Source: Pseudoalteromonas apostichopi (lineage in GTDB: Bacteria; Pseudomonadota; Gammaproteobacteria; Enterobacterales; Alteromonadaceae). From it: a stretch of DNA of 64,000 nt. The stretch lies in assembly GCF_030297135.1 (NCBI RefSeq), contig NZ_AP028066.1, forward strand, positions 682,001 to 746,000, read 5' to 3'. Position numbers and translations under genes: made by a program. Below the pieces are notes generated by a model. That model was not told the origin of the DNA. It was given only the letters and a program-made list of their open reading frames with translations, and did no database searches. Of this stretch, positions 24,882-34,379 are shown one piece after another (positions within the stretch are counted from its first letter, which is position 1; each line of letters opens with the position of its first letter).

Positions 24882-25787
24882 ATGCATCCGCGAAATCGCC
24901 ACTTAAATGGCTACGACTTTACTTTGCTATGCAAAGATACTCCTGCCCTAACACCTTATATAACGCAAACGCCAACGGGCACTGATACCATTGATTTCAG
25001 CAATTCATTAGCGGTTAAAACCCTCAACCAAGCGTTATTAAAAAGCCATTATAAAATCGATTTTTGGGATTTACCCGACAACTACCTTTGCCCACCGGTC
25101 CCTGGCAGAGTGGATTACATTCATCACTTAGCCGACTTATTAGCAAGCGATAACCAAGGTCATATTCCTACGGGTAAGCAAGTAAAAGTACTTGATGTAG
25201 GCACGGGTGCAAATGTGATTTACCCGCTTACTGGTAATCACGAATATGGCTGGCACTTCACAGGCTCAGATATTGATGCCTTGTCTGTTAAAATTGCTAA
25301 ACAAATTGTGCAATTTAACCGCCTGAAAATTAATGTTAAGCAGCAAAACAACGCCGATAAAATGTTTAAGGGCGTGATATCGAATAAAGATGTCTTCCAC
25401 CTAACTTTATGCAACCCACCGTTTCATGCCAGCGAGCAACAGGCCAAAGCAGGTACTGAGCGTAAATGGAAAAACCTTAACAAAGCGCCACAAAAAGCGC
25501 TTAATTTTGGTGGCCGTCAAAACGAGCTTTGGTGTGAAGGCGGTGAGCGCGAATTTATCAGTAAAATGTGTATTGAAAGCCAAGAGTTTGCAGAGCAATG
25601 CATTTGGTTTACATCACTTGTTTCTAAGTCTGACACTTTACCGCATATAAAAAAGCTACTTAGCACACTTGATGTGAAAGAGGTAAAAGTTATAAAAATG
25701 GCACAAGGCCAAAAAATAAGTCGCTTTATTGCTTGGAGCTATTTTGACCAAGCCGACCGCGAAGCCATTCTTAACGAACTAGTATAA
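24882..25787 (+). CDS. rlmF: 23S rRNA (adenine-1618-N6)-methyltransferase RlmF
   Basis: A 301-residue SAM-dependent methyltransferase that modifies A1618 of 23S rRNA. It opens with the family hallmark HPRNRHLNGYDF, contains LCPPVPGRVDYIHHLADLL, the SAM-binding LDVGTGANVIYPL, and the catalytic NPPF tetrapeptide (LCNPPFHAS). ATG at 24882 matches the family N-terminus; the TTG at 24852 is merely in frame. ltaE follows after 10 bp on the same strand. Confidence 0.93.
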   Translation: MHPRNRHLNGYDFTLLCKDTPALTPYITQTPTGTDTIDFSNSLAVKTLNQALLKSHYKIDFWDLPDNYLCPPVPGRVDYIHHLADLLASDNQGHIPTGKQVKVLDVGTGANVIYPLTGNHEYGWHFTGSDIDALSVKIAKQIVQFNRLKINVKQQNNADKMFKGVISNKDVFHLTLCNPPFHASEQQAKAGTERKWKNLNKAPQKALNFGGRQNELWCEGGEREFISKMCIESQEFAEQCIWFTSLVSKSDTLPHIKKLLSTLDVKEVKVIKMAQGQKISRFIAWSYFDQADREAILNELV

Positions 25788-25797
25788 GGATAATAAG

Positions 25798-26805
25798 ATG
25801 ATCGACTTTCGTTCAGACACAGTTACAAAACCAACAACAGCCATGCGCGCGGTCATGAATGACGCCCCAGTAGGCGACGACGTTTATGGTGACGACCCAA
25901 GCGTTAATCAGCTTGAACAATTTGCTGTTGAGCGCCATGGCTTCGAAAGCGCCCTTTATTGTAGCTCAGGCACGCAAGCCAATTTACTAGCATTAATGGC
26001 GCATTGTGAGCGTGGCGACGAATACATTTGTGGTCAACAAGCACATAACTACAAATTTGAGGGTGGCGGTGCTGCTGTATTAGGTTCTATTCAACCACAA
26101 CCAATTGAAAATAATGCCGATGGCAGCATAGATTTAAACAAAGTTGTGGCTGCAATTAAAGCCGATGACTTTCACTTTGCTAAAACTAAATTACTTAGCT
26201 TAGAAAACACCATTGGCGGCAAAGTTCTCCCGCTTAGTTATCTTAAACAAGCCAGAGAATGTGTTGATAAACATAACCTTGCTCTGCACTTAGACGGTGC
26301 CCGTGTGTATAACGCTGCGGTTAAGTTAGGTGTTGATATCACTGAAATCACCCAGTATTTTGATTCAGTGTCTATTTGCTTATCAAAAGGACTTGGCGCG
26401 CCGGTTGGCTCACTATTATTAGGTAGCAAGGCACTGATTGATAAAGCGCGCCGCTGGCGTAAAGTACTCGGCGGTGGTATGCGTCAAGCAGGTATGCTTG
26501 CAGCCGCTGGTCAGTATGCACTTGAGCATCACGTAGCAAGGCTTGCTGAGGATCACGATAATGCGGCGTATTTGGCAGAGCAGTTAAACACGTTAGCTGG
26601 TTTTGATACGTCAACTTTTCAAATCGATACCAACATTGTTTACGCAAATGTTGCCGAACATATCGATTTAAAAGCAGTGGCACATGCGCTAAAAGAGCAA
26701 AATATGCTATTTTCGCCAGGTAAACCACTGCGCCTAGTGACCCATTTAGGTGTCACTAGGCAAGATATTGATAGCTTTATCTCGGCATTAGCGGCCGAGA
26801 TTTAA
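25798..26805 (+). CDS. ltaE: Low-specificity L-threonine aldolase
   Basis: A 335-residue PLP enzyme that cleaves L-threonine and allo-threonine to glycine and acetaldehyde. It begins IDFRSDTVTKPT, has the GDDVYGDDP loop, the HLDGARVYNA segment with the cofactor-pairing Asp, and the Schiff-base lysine K197 in SICLSKGLGAPVGS. Probably co-transcribed with rlmF. Its last 18 bp overlap the convergent tdk gene. Confidence 0.92.
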   Translation: MIDFRSDTVTKPTTAMRAVMNDAPVGDDVYGDDPSVNQLEQFAVERHGFESALYCSSGTQANLLALMAHCERGDEYICGQQAHNYKFEGGGAAVLGSIQPQPIENNADGSIDLNKVVAAIKADDFHFAKTKLLSLENTIGGKVLPLSYLKQARECVDKHNLALHLDGARVYNAAVKLGVDITEITQYFDSVSICLSKGLGAPVGSLLLGSKALIDKARRWRKVLGGGMRQAGMLAAAGQYALEHHVARLAEDHDNAAYLAEQLNTLAGFDTSTFQIDTNIVYANVAEHIDLKAVAHALKEQNMLFSPGKPLRLVTHLGVTRQDIDSFISALAAEI

Positions 26806-27372
26806 CGATTCTTTATAATGTTTGCGGCACACCGATACATATCGGTCGTTGCCGCCAATTTCTACCTGATTACCGTCTGCAATCGCATTACCATGCTCAT
26901 CGGTACGCAGTACATGGTTAGCTTTACGACCGCAATGACACACGGTTTTCAACTCAATTAGTTTGTCAGCCCAGGCAAGTAGGTATTGTGAACCACTAAA
27001 TAGCTCACCTCTAAAATCGTTACGTAAGCCATAACACAGTACCGGAATACCAAGTTCATCAACCACATCTGTTAATTGCATTACTTGGTCTTTTGATAAA
27101 AACTGGCACTCATCTACTAAAATACAATGGCGCTTTTGCTCTGCATTTAATGATTTGATCAATTCAAATACATCTTTATCTGCATCAAAAATATGCGCAT
27201 CAGCCTGTAAACCAATACGTGAAGACACCTTGCCAACACCTGCTCTATCATCAATAGCCGCTGTTAAAATAACCGGTTCCATACCACGTTCGCGGTAGTT
27301 AAATGCAGATTGTAAAAGTGTGGTAGATTTGCCTGCATTCATTGCAGAATAATAAAAGTACAGCTGTGCCAT
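26788..27372 (-). CDS. tdk: Thymidine kinase
   Basis: A 194-residue type II thymidine kinase of nucleotide salvage. P-loop at residues 9-17 (SAMNAGKST), the ILVDECQFL Walker B region, the lasso-domain Cys residues (CHCGRKA and the later CRKHY), and the GGNDRYVSVC loop that holds the base. ATG at 27372 is four codons inside the longest frame and gives the normal start MAQLYFYYS. Monocistronic and convergent with ltaE. Confidence 0.93.
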   Translation of the reverse strand: MAQLYFYYSAMNAGKSTTLLQSAFNYRERGMEPVILTAAIDDRAGVGKVSSRIGLQADAHIFDADKDVFELIKSLNAEQKRHCILVDECQFLSKDQVMQLTDVVDELGIPVLCYGLRNDFRGELFSGSQYLLAWADKLIELKTVCHCGRKANHVLRTDEHGNAIADGNQVEIGGNDRYVSVCRKHYKESLNLGR

Positions 27373-27480
27373 GATGTTGCCCAAGTTTTAAAGTCGCAAT
27401 ATGCTACCTTAATCGCGCGACAACATCATCTATTACCTTACTCTTATTATCTCAAGCGTTATCCCAGTAAAATTGCTGCT

Positions 27481-27954
27481 TTATAACAAGCCTTCGTGTT
27501 TCAGTAACCATTCTTTTCTTTTAAGGCCACCCGCATAGCCTGTGAGCTTGCCGTTTACGCCAATAATTCGATGACATGGCACAATAATGCTAATCGGGTT
27601 TTTTCCATTCGCAGCGCCCACTGCACGCACCGCTTTTGGGATATTAATGGCAAGTGCTATCTCTTGATAACTCTTGCTTTGGCCAAACTCAACATCCATC
27701 AGCGCACGCCATACTTGCCTTTGAAACTCTGTACCTTGCGTATCAAGGGGAACAGTAAAACGCGTACGCTGACCATTAAAATATTCATTAAGCTCACTTA
27801 TACATATTAAAATAGGTGTAAGGGTGTGCTCATCAACAGCCTCTGTTTGCATCGCAACTACTGGGTAAAAGCCAACATAACTGACGCCTTTTGATGTACT
27901 TTGAATGGTAATATCTCCAATGGGGCTTGGCATTATAACTTGTTGCATACTCAT
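27481..27954 (-). CDS. ogt: Methylated-DNA--protein-cysteine methyltransferase
   Basis: A 157-residue suicide repair protein that removes alkyl groups from O6-alkylguanine. Active-site C127 in IIVPCHRIIG, DNA-binding helix with the arginine finger in AVRAVGAANGKNP, and an N-terminal ribonuclease-H-like domain. Two starts are possible: ATG 27966 and ATG 27954; the latter forms a 4-base ATGA overlap with the stop of the upstream alkA-type gene. Either way the two genes are translationally coupled into an alkylation-repair operon. Confidence 0.9.
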   Translation of the reverse strand: MSMQQVIMPSPIGDITIQSTSKGVSYVGFYPVVAMQTEAVDEHTLTPILICISELNEYFNGQRTRFTVPLDTQGTEFQRQVWRALMDVEFGQSKSYQEIALAINIPKAVRAVGAANGKNPISIIVPCHRIIGVNGKLTGYAGGLKRKEWLLKHEGLL

Positions 27955-29300
27955 AATTGTTGCCATAGTTGAAAAGTTAAATAAGAGCGAAATGGCGCAC
28001 AGTGCTCGCTATTAAATTCGCTTATTCCAGCGAGGGCTTTTTTAACCCCTAAGTCGCCCGCCAGTAAAATATCGGGGTGGCTTTGACCGCGTAGTTTGGC
28101 GTAATTAACTGTCCATGGGCCAATGCCTTTAAGCTCTAACCAATTATCAAGCTCTTGATTATCTGGGTTTTGCTGACAATAAGCACTTAAACGACGTAGC
28201 GCATCTTTGCGTGATTGTGGCATTTTAAAAAAATCGAGTTCAGAATTGGCAACCCATTCAGGGCTTGGAAAATAGTGGTTATTACTTTGCTGATTAAACT
28301 CACTCACAAGCTGTGACACTAGGTTATGAGCCGCTGTTACACTAACCTGCTGACCAAGGACCGCTCGTATGCCCGCTTCATAATCTGACCAAATCCCCGG
28401 TAAACGCAGGCCAACACAAAGCGGCATTGAACCTTTAAGCTCTGCATCTAAATGCTGTTCTATGGTATGCGTATCGGCGTCTAAATCAAGCACACGACGA
28501 ATGTTATGGATCACTTGCTGTAAATAGCGGGTGTTATCAATATCAATCGCCACTTTAAAGTGGTTTTTATGCTCAACAAAATGCGCAGTGAATTGCCCTT
28601 GGCAATATTTATCTTTAAAAGTGCGACCATAGCTTGTTGTGCTCAACCATTCTAACCCACTGATTAAACGGCGCTGCAAAAAGTCATGGAGTGCTTGCCA
28701 GTTATAAGGCGGCCTAAATGCCAGTGTTAGAGTTAATGTTGAGGCTGGTTTTTTATCTGACTTACGTAACTTTGAAGGAGCGATATTTAACTGCTTTAAA
28801 AAAGCATCGTTAAAGCGACGAATACTATTAAAGCCAGAAGCAAATGCGATATCTGCCACCGACAAATCTGTTTCTTGTAATAGCTGCTTGGCGAAATTGC
28901 ATTGGTTAAATAATCTATATTGGGTGATCGACAGTCCAAAATGTTGGTTAAACAAACGGCGTAAATAGCGGCTCGACACCCCGAGTCTGTCTGCTAAAAC
29001 CTCACAGTCGTAGGCCTCACCTTTATCAATCAGTTGTTTGGCGCGTAATGCGGTGGTTTTTGTACCTAGCCAAGCTGGGCTATTTGGTGCACTATCTGGG
29101 CGACAGCGAATACAGGGTCGAAAACCATCTTGCGCAGCTAAGTGCGCGTATTGGTAATATTCAACGTTCTTTTCTTGTGCCGTTGGTGCGGGGCAAATTG
29201 GTCTGCAATAAATACCAGTACTTTTTACCGCCACAAAAAACACCCCATCAAATCGTGGATCGCGGCTTTGCCTTGCAGTCTGCCATTGTTGGCTAGTCAT
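27951..29300 (-). CDS. Ada N-terminal domain-AraC HTH-AlkA glycosylase fusion
   Basis: A 449-residue three-part protein. Residues 5-75 form an Ada zinc domain with C32, C36, C63 and C66; C32 corresponds to the methylphosphotriester acceptor of Ada. Residues 85-185 are an AraC-type double HTH (VADIAFASGFNSIRRFNDAFL). Residues 190-449 are an AlkA-like 3-methyladenine glycosylase with the helix-hairpin-helix LKGIGPWT and catalytic D416 (LLAGDLGVKKAL). It should sense methylated DNA, activate transcription and excise alkylated bases. Followed by an overlapping ogt gene. Confidence 0.9.
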   Translation of the reverse strand: MTSQQWQTARQSRDPRFDGVFFVAVKSTGIYCRPICPAPTAQEKNVEYYQYAHLAAQDGFRPCIRCRPDSAPNSPAWLGTKTTALRAKQLIDKGEAYDCEVLADRLGVSSRYLRRLFNQHFGLSITQYRLFNQCNFAKQLLQETDLSVADIAFASGFNSIRRFNDAFLKQLNIAPSKLRKSDKKPASTLTLTLAFRPPYNWQALHDFLQRRLISGLEWLSTTSYGRTFKDKYCQGQFTAHFVEHKNHFKVAIDIDNTRYLQQVIHNIRRVLDLDADTHTIEQHLDAELKGSMPLCVGLRLPGIWSDYEAGIRAVLGQQVSVTAAHNLVSQLVSEFNQQSNNHYFPSPEWVANSELDFFKMPQSRKDALRRLSAYCQQNPDNQELDNWLELKGIGPWTVNYAKLRGQSHPDILLAGDLGVKKALAGISEFNSEHCAPFRSYLTFQLWQQL

Positions 29301-29387
29301 AATTATTCTCGTTACACGCTAATACCGTTAGCTTAACTGAATATTATTTTTTGACTAGCCAGTTTCGGACCTTAACTATTTAAACAG

Positions 29388-29999
29388 CTATTTAAGTGCG
29401 GCTAAATATCGGCGCTCTACTTCCGGCCAATTAATCACTTCGTAAAATGCCGCAATATAGTCAGGGCGACGATTTTGATATTTCAAGTAATACGCATGCT
29501 CCCACACATCAAGACCTAAAATAGGCGTATGATTATGCATCAGTGGGCTATCTTGATTGAGGCTACTTTCAACTAGCAACTGGTTATTTTCATCAACACA
29601 TAACCAAGCCCAGCCACTGCCAAAGCGGCTTACCGCTGCATTAGTAAATTGCTTTTTAAATGCGTCAAAGCTGCCAAATGTATCAACAATGGCGGTATTT
29701 AACTCTTCACTTGGCTCACCACCGCCATTAGGTGACATAACTTGCCAAAATAATGAGTGATTATAATGGCCACCTACATGCTCTTGCACTGCCTTTTGTA
29801 ATGACTCAGGCATTGATGAAATGGTGCGTAGTAATGTTTCAGCATCTTGCTCAGAGTAATGGCTGCCCTCTAGTGCAACATTCGCTTTATTGATATAGGT
29901 TTGATGATGCAAGGTATGATGAATTTCCATAGTTTTCGCATCAATGTGCGGTTCAAGTGCATCATAGTCATACGCTAAATCGGGTAATGTAAAAGACAT
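29388..29999 (-). CDS. sodA: Superoxide dismutase, Mn/Fe family (Mn-like)
   Basis: A 203-residue cytosolic enzyme converting superoxide to oxygen and peroxide. Metal ligands H27, H81, D164 and H168 are all present. The second-shell Gln lies in LNQDSPL (Q149), the position used by Mn-type rather than Fe-type enzymes, and the GSGWAWL core is intact. It follows a gene of unknown function by 15 bp, so they are one transcript. Metal preference is inferred from the Gln position only. Confidence 0.9.
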   Translation of the reverse strand: MSFTLPDLAYDYDALEPHIDAKTMEIHHTLHHQTYINKANVALEGSHYSEQDAETLLRTISSMPESLQKAVQEHVGGHYNHSLFWQVMSPNGGGEPSEELNTAIVDTFGSFDAFKKQFTNAAVSRFGSGWAWLCVDENNQLLVESSLNQDSPLMHNHTPILGLDVWEHAYYLKYQNRRPDYIAAFYEVINWPEVERRYLAALK

Positions 30000-30014
30000 A
30001 CTGATTCCTTATCG

Positions 30015-30521
30015 TTAATGTAATAACTGCGTTTTGTGGGGATGGTCAGCTAATAGCTGATTGATTCGGTTAATGAGTGTCGGAAATGCTGATGCCATGC
30101 TGGCAAACTTAACCAGCTCAAAGTAGGTTTTGTGATGATGATGCAGGACCAAGGTGCGAACTTGCAGCTCTGGGTGACTTAAAAGCATACTTAATTGTTG
30201 ATGAGCATGGCAAAGCCAAGTGCAAGCTTTTTCGGGTTTTTGCATCACTTTAAAGGTATCTGCAAGATTCAAAGTTGCAACAACAAATGCTGCAATACAA
30301 TGCTCTAACGAGCGAGTAACCAACTGGTTGATTGGGATATTAGAAAGTTGTGCGAGTAAAGATTCTGCGCAGCTGCTTGCAACCGTGTAATGATCACGCG
30401 CAGTAATAAGTTCGCCAGATTCAAATGCTAAATTGCCTTTATAAATAGCACGTTGCCAAGGGACAAGCGCATCATCAATGGCGTTTGAAGTTAAAGGTGT
30501 GTGGCGTGTTGTTTGAGTCAT
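30015..30521 (-). CDS. Helical protein of unknown function upstream of sodA
   Basis: A 168-residue, entirely helical soluble protein, rich in His and Leu. The helix-pair pattern (YKGNLAFESGELITARDHYTVA) suggests one or two degenerate TPR-like repeats, as in DUF2753-type proteins. It holds four Cys and a HHHH stretch near residue 134, which might bind metal. ATG at 30521 has AGGTGA five bases upstream; the TTG at 30536 is less likely. Linkage to sodA may indicate a role in oxidative stress; no proof. Confidence 0.65.
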   Translation of the reverse strand: MTQTTRHTPLTSNAIDDALVPWQRAIYKGNLAFESGELITARDHYTVASSCAESLLAQLSNIPINQLVTRSLEHCIAAFVVATLNLADTFKVMQKPEKACTWLCHAHQQLSMLLSHPELQVRTLVLHHHHKTYFELVKFASMASAFPTLINRINQLLADHPHKTQLLH

Positions 30522-30641
30522 AAAAATCACCTGCACTTATACCAGTCTCAGTATGTGTTTAAACTACACACTGATACACGCAAATGCAAATGATTTTTAT
30601 TTATGTTTTTATTTGTTTATTTTCAACTACATCAACATTGC

Positions 30642-31127
30642 TTATTGATGAGCAAAGTCGATAAGCTCTTGGCCTGTCAGGCGGTAAATAATCCACTCAT
30701 TTTGCGGTTTAGCACCAATGCTGTCGTAAAAATCAATGGCTGGTTTATTCCAATCAAGTACCACCCACTCAAAACGACCACAGTCTTTTTCAAGTGCTTG
30801 CTTAGCAAGATATTGCATAATTTGCTTACCGGCACCTTTACCACGGCTATCTGCGCTTACGTAAAGGTCTTCTAAATACAACCCATTTTTGCCAAGCCAC
30901 GTTGAGTAATTATAAAAATACACAGCAAAACCAATTGGTGTGTCGCCCTCTAAACAAATAACACTATGAGCCGTTGCGCCTTCACTGAATAACGTTTTTA
31001 AAATAGCTTGCTCGTCTGTTTTAACTGCGTCAGGTTCTTTTTCGTAGATAGCAAGTTCGGTAATAAAATGTAGGATTGTTGCAGCATCACTTGCGACTGC
31101 CGGACGAATTGTAATTGCGTTACTCAC
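30642..31127 (-). CDS. GNAT acetyltransferase, SAT/diamine-acetyltransferase-like
   Basis: A 161-residue GNAT protein resembling the SSAT family. It has ITELAIYEKEPDAV at the N-terminus, IGFAVYFYNYSTWLGKNGLYLEDLYV, then S.GKGAGKQIM (acetyl-CoA loop) and WVVLDWNKPAIDFYDSIGAKP. These are the segments typical of spermidine/thialysine acetyltransferases. GTG start with AAGGA seven bases upstream. Single gene. Confidence 0.8.
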   Translation of the reverse strand: MSNAITIRPAVASDAATILHFITELAIYEKEPDAVKTDEQAILKTLFSEGATAHSVICLEGDTPIGFAVYFYNYSTWLGKNGLYLEDLYVSADSRGKGAGKQIMQYLAKQALEKDCGRFEWVVLDWNKPAIDFYDSIGAKPQNEWIIYRLTGQELIDFAHQ

Positions 31128-31219
31128 TCTGTATTCCTTTTTTACATCATTATTGTAATGCCCAGTTTATAAGGGCTTTAGCGTGGTGTAAACGCCCTTT
31201 ACAGAAATACATTGCATTA

Positions 31220-31250
31220 AAAAAAGGGGCTACTAAACGTTAGCCCCATT
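31220..31250 (-). terminator. Rho-independent terminator of the metal-efflux operon
   Basis: On the minus strand GGGGCTA pairs with TAGCCCC across an 8-base loop and is followed by seven T, immediately after the RND permease stop. Confidence 0.85.
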
Positions 31251-31259
31251 TTGCTTTAT

Positions 31260-34200
31260 TTACTTACTCATCGACTTATAAAGTACCGGCAGTACAAATA
31301 AAGTTAAGAAGGTTGCACTGACCAACCCGCCAACAATAACCGTGGCAAGGGGCTTTTGTATTTCAGCCCCTATTCCTGTGCTAAGCAGCATCGGAATTAG
31401 CCCAAACATTGAGGTTAGCGCAGTCATTAGTACGGGTCTTAACCTCGAAATAGCTCCTTCAAATACCGCTTTGTCTTTGCTATCTCCGGCACTAATCCTT
31501 TGATTAATGCTTTCGACCATCACCACACCATTCAATACCGCAACACCAAATAGCGTGATAAACCCTACAGAGCTGGGTACTGATAAGTATTGTCCAGAGA
31601 CATACAATGCAATCACCCCACCAATCACAGCCAAAGGTACATTGACAAGAATAAGCACCACTTGCGATAGGTTACTAAAAGCAAAATAAAGCAATAACGC
31701 AATGAGTAACAAGGCCACAGGCACTACAATCATCAGCCGCTGTTGTGCCCGTTGCTGGTTTTCGAACTGGCCGCCAATGGCAACACTGTAACCACTTGGT
31801 AGCTGCATTTTATCGGCAATGGTAGCGCGTATATCTGCAACTACAGAGCCCATATCTCGCCCCTGCACATTCGCTTGAATAACCACCCGCCTTTGAACAT
31901 CATCGCGACGAACTTGAGGAGCGCCTGACTCAATCTGTACATCGGCTACATCCCCCAGCCTAACAATGGCACCCGCGGGGGTTCGCAGTCGAAGATCTGC
32001 AATCACATTCGGGTTTTGGCGAAATCTTTGGGCTATGCGCACATAAATGTCATAGCGCTCATTAGCATTAATGATTTGCCCTGCCGATTGCCCGCCAATA
32101 CCGTGCTGAACTACATCCATCAAATCAGCCACCGATAAGCCAAAGCGCGACAACGCCAAACGGTTGGGTTTAACTATAAGCTGTGCTTCGCCGCCTATTT
32201 GCTCCATCGCGACATCTTTAGCGCCAGGTATTTGCTGAACTAGCTGCTCAATTTGTTGGCCTTTTTCAGTTAAAACGCCTAGGTCACTACCAAATAACTT
32301 AATGGCCAATTGCGCTTTAACACCCGATAAAAGCTCATCTACTCGGGTTGCTATAGGCTGTGAAAAGTTAAACAAAAGCCCTGGGAATTGCTCAAGCTTG
32401 GCTTCCATTAATTTTTGCAATTCGACACGTGTTTTCGCGTTAACCCATTGCTCATGAGGTTTTAAGCCTAAATAGATTTCAATGTTGTTAACCGGTTCAG
32501 GATCGCCCCCTACTTCAGCCCGACCGATTCGGCTCAGCGCATATTCCACCTCACTAAATTCAAGCAATATGGCTTCAAGCTTTGGTGCAACTGAGATTGC
32601 TGTATCGAGACTTGCAGAGGGAGCAAGTGTCACACGTAGATTGATAGTGCCTTCTTCAAGCTCTGGCACAAATTCAGTACCCAGCCTTGGTAGCATAACG
32701 GCAGCTACAATCAGTAATAACCCTGCTGTAACTAAAACGGCGCGTTTAGCCTGCAATGCTTTTTGTAAAGCCCTTTGATAAAGCATATCGATAGGTTTTA
32801 ACAAAATACTTTGCTTTACTGTCACGCCCTTAGCAAATAAGTACACACACAGAGCTGGCACTACAACCAAGGCAACGATTACTGCACAAATAATTGCCAG
32901 CATAATGCTCACAGCCATTGGCTGAAATAGCTTAGCCTCAACGCCTTCAAAACTAAACAGTGGTAAAAATACCGTTAGAATAATCAAAGAAGCAAAAAAG
33001 ATAGGCCGCGCAACTTCTTTTGCAGCAATTGCAACCAGCTCCGAAGAAGGCTTATGTTGATTATGCTTAAGCCCTAAGTGCCTAAATACATTCTCAACCA
33101 TCACTACAGAGCCATCCACCAGCATACCAATGGCAACAGCAATCCCACCCAACGACATTAAGTTTGCCGATAATCCCAGCCATGCCATTACACTCAGTGC
33201 TAAGCCAATCGAAATAGGGATCGACAATAACACCAAAAATGTCGCTCTTAAATCAAGCAAAAATAGTGCTAATACTATGATAATAAAGACAAAAGATAAA
33301 AGCAGTGCATCAATAACCGTTTGTACTGCTTGGCTGATAAGCTCTGCTTGGTCGTAAATTGCTTTAAATTCAACATCCTTTGGCAATGCTTGATTTATCA
33401 TCTCGATACGCGCGTTTATGCCATCAATCGTTTGCTTGGTATTTGCACCCATCCGTTTGAGCACGATACCACTAACCACTTCACCACGATTAACTATTTC
33501 GCCTTTATCATTGCGTTTAGACAAGGTAACTGCACCTTGGCGAATCTCACTGCCAAGCTCAATAGTCGCAACATCAGCCACTTTAACGACCGTACCATCA
33601 ATGGTTTTGATAGGCGTTTGCGCAATCTCAGCAAGCCCTTTGTCTCCTGGAGTAAACCAACCTGTACCACGAATAACAAGCTGCTCTTGGCCCCGGTTCA
33701 TATACCAGCCACCCACATTATTGTTGTTAGCATCTAAGGCGTTACTAACATCTTGCTGTGTTAAGTCATAAGCAAGTAGCTTATTGGGGTTTATGTTCAC
33801 TTGATACTGCTTAACCTCACCGCCAAATGACAGAATATCGGTCACACCATCAATAGGTAAAATAAGTAATTTAACCACCCAATCATTTAAACTACGCAGT
33901 GCCATACTATCAATGTTTGCACCCGGCTTTGCTTCAAGTAAATACTGATAGACTTGCCCAAGCCCTGATGTATTAGGGCCCATGGTTGGCATACCCACAC
34001 CAGATGGGATCAACTCTTTAGCAGACTGCAAACGTTCAAAAACCAGTTGCCTAGCAAAGTAAATATCAACCCCTTCTTTAAACACAACAGTAACACCCGA
34101 TAAACCCGTTTTAGAAATAGAACGAACCTGCTCTACATCAGGCAGTGCATACATAACGGCTTCTATCGGGTATGTGATCAGTTGCTCGACTTCTTCAGCC

Positions 34201-34370
34201 GCAAGCCCTGGTGCTTCGGTATTCACCGCCACTTGCACATTCGTAACATCAGGAAAGGCATCTAAATTGAGTTTTGGGATCATAAATGCACTCACCGCAA
34301 TCGCCGTAAGTAAGGCCAAAAGCACAAGTAGACGGTTCTTTATCACCGCCTCAATTAATAAATTAAACAT
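31260..34370 (-). CDS. Heavy-metal efflux RND permease, CzcA/CusA family
   Basis: A 1036-residue inner-membrane proton antiporter with the RND plan: one N-terminal helix, a large periplasmic loop, six helices, second large loop, five helices. The central proton-relay helix reads AVAIGMLVDGSVVMVEN: it keeps the second Asp and the Glu of CzcA's D-x5-D-x6-E, but Ala replaces the first Asp, as in CusA-type pumps. CusA's methionine cluster was not obvious in the porter domain, so the metal is open (Cu/Ag or divalent). Partner adaptor lies 9 bp upstream; no outer-membrane channel gene is present. Confidence 0.88.
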   Translation of the reverse strand: MFNLLIEAVIKNRLLVLLALLTAIAVSAFMIPKLNLDAFPDVTNVQVAVNTEAPGLAAEEVEQLITYPIEAVMYALPDVEQVRSISKTGLSGVTVVFKEGVDIYFARQLVFERLQSAKELIPSGVGMPTMGPNTSGLGQVYQYLLEAKPGANIDSMALRSLNDWVVKLLILPIDGVTDILSFGGEVKQYQVNINPNKLLAYDLTQQDVSNALDANNNNVGGWYMNRGQEQLVIRGTGWFTPGDKGLAEIAQTPIKTIDGTVVKVADVATIELGSEIRQGAVTLSKRNDKGEIVNRGEVVSGIVLKRMGANTKQTIDGINARIEMINQALPKDVEFKAIYDQAELISQAVQTVIDALLLSFVFIIIVLALFLLDLRATFLVLLSIPISIGLALSVMAWLGLSANLMSLGGIAVAIGMLVDGSVVMVENVFRHLGLKHNQHKPSSELVAIAAKEVARPIFFASLIILTVFLPLFSFEGVEAKLFQPMAVSIMLAIICAVIVALVVVPALCVYLFAKGVTVKQSILLKPIDMLYQRALQKALQAKRAVLVTAGLLLIVAAVMLPRLGTEFVPELEEGTINLRVTLAPSASLDTAISVAPKLEAILLEFSEVEYALSRIGRAEVGGDPEPVNNIEIYLGLKPHEQWVNAKTRVELQKLMEAKLEQFPGLLFNFSQPIATRVDELLSGVKAQLAIKLFGSDLGVLTEKGQQIEQLVQQIPGAKDVAMEQIGGEAQLIVKPNRLALSRFGLSVADLMDVVQHGIGGQSAGQIINANERYDIYVRIAQRFRQNPNVIADLRLRTPAGAIVRLGDVADVQIESGAPQVRRDDVQRRVVIQANVQGRDMGSVVADIRATIADKMQLPSGYSVAIGGQFENQQRAQQRLMIVVPVALLLIALLLYFAFSNLSQVVLILVNVPLAVIGGVIALYVSGQYLSVPSSVGFITLFGVAVLNGVVMVESINQRISAGDSKDKAVFEGAISRLRPVLMTALTSMFGLIPMLLSTGIGAEIQKPLATVIVGGLVSATFLTLFVLPVLYKSMSK

Positions 34371-34379
34371 GCGTCACCT

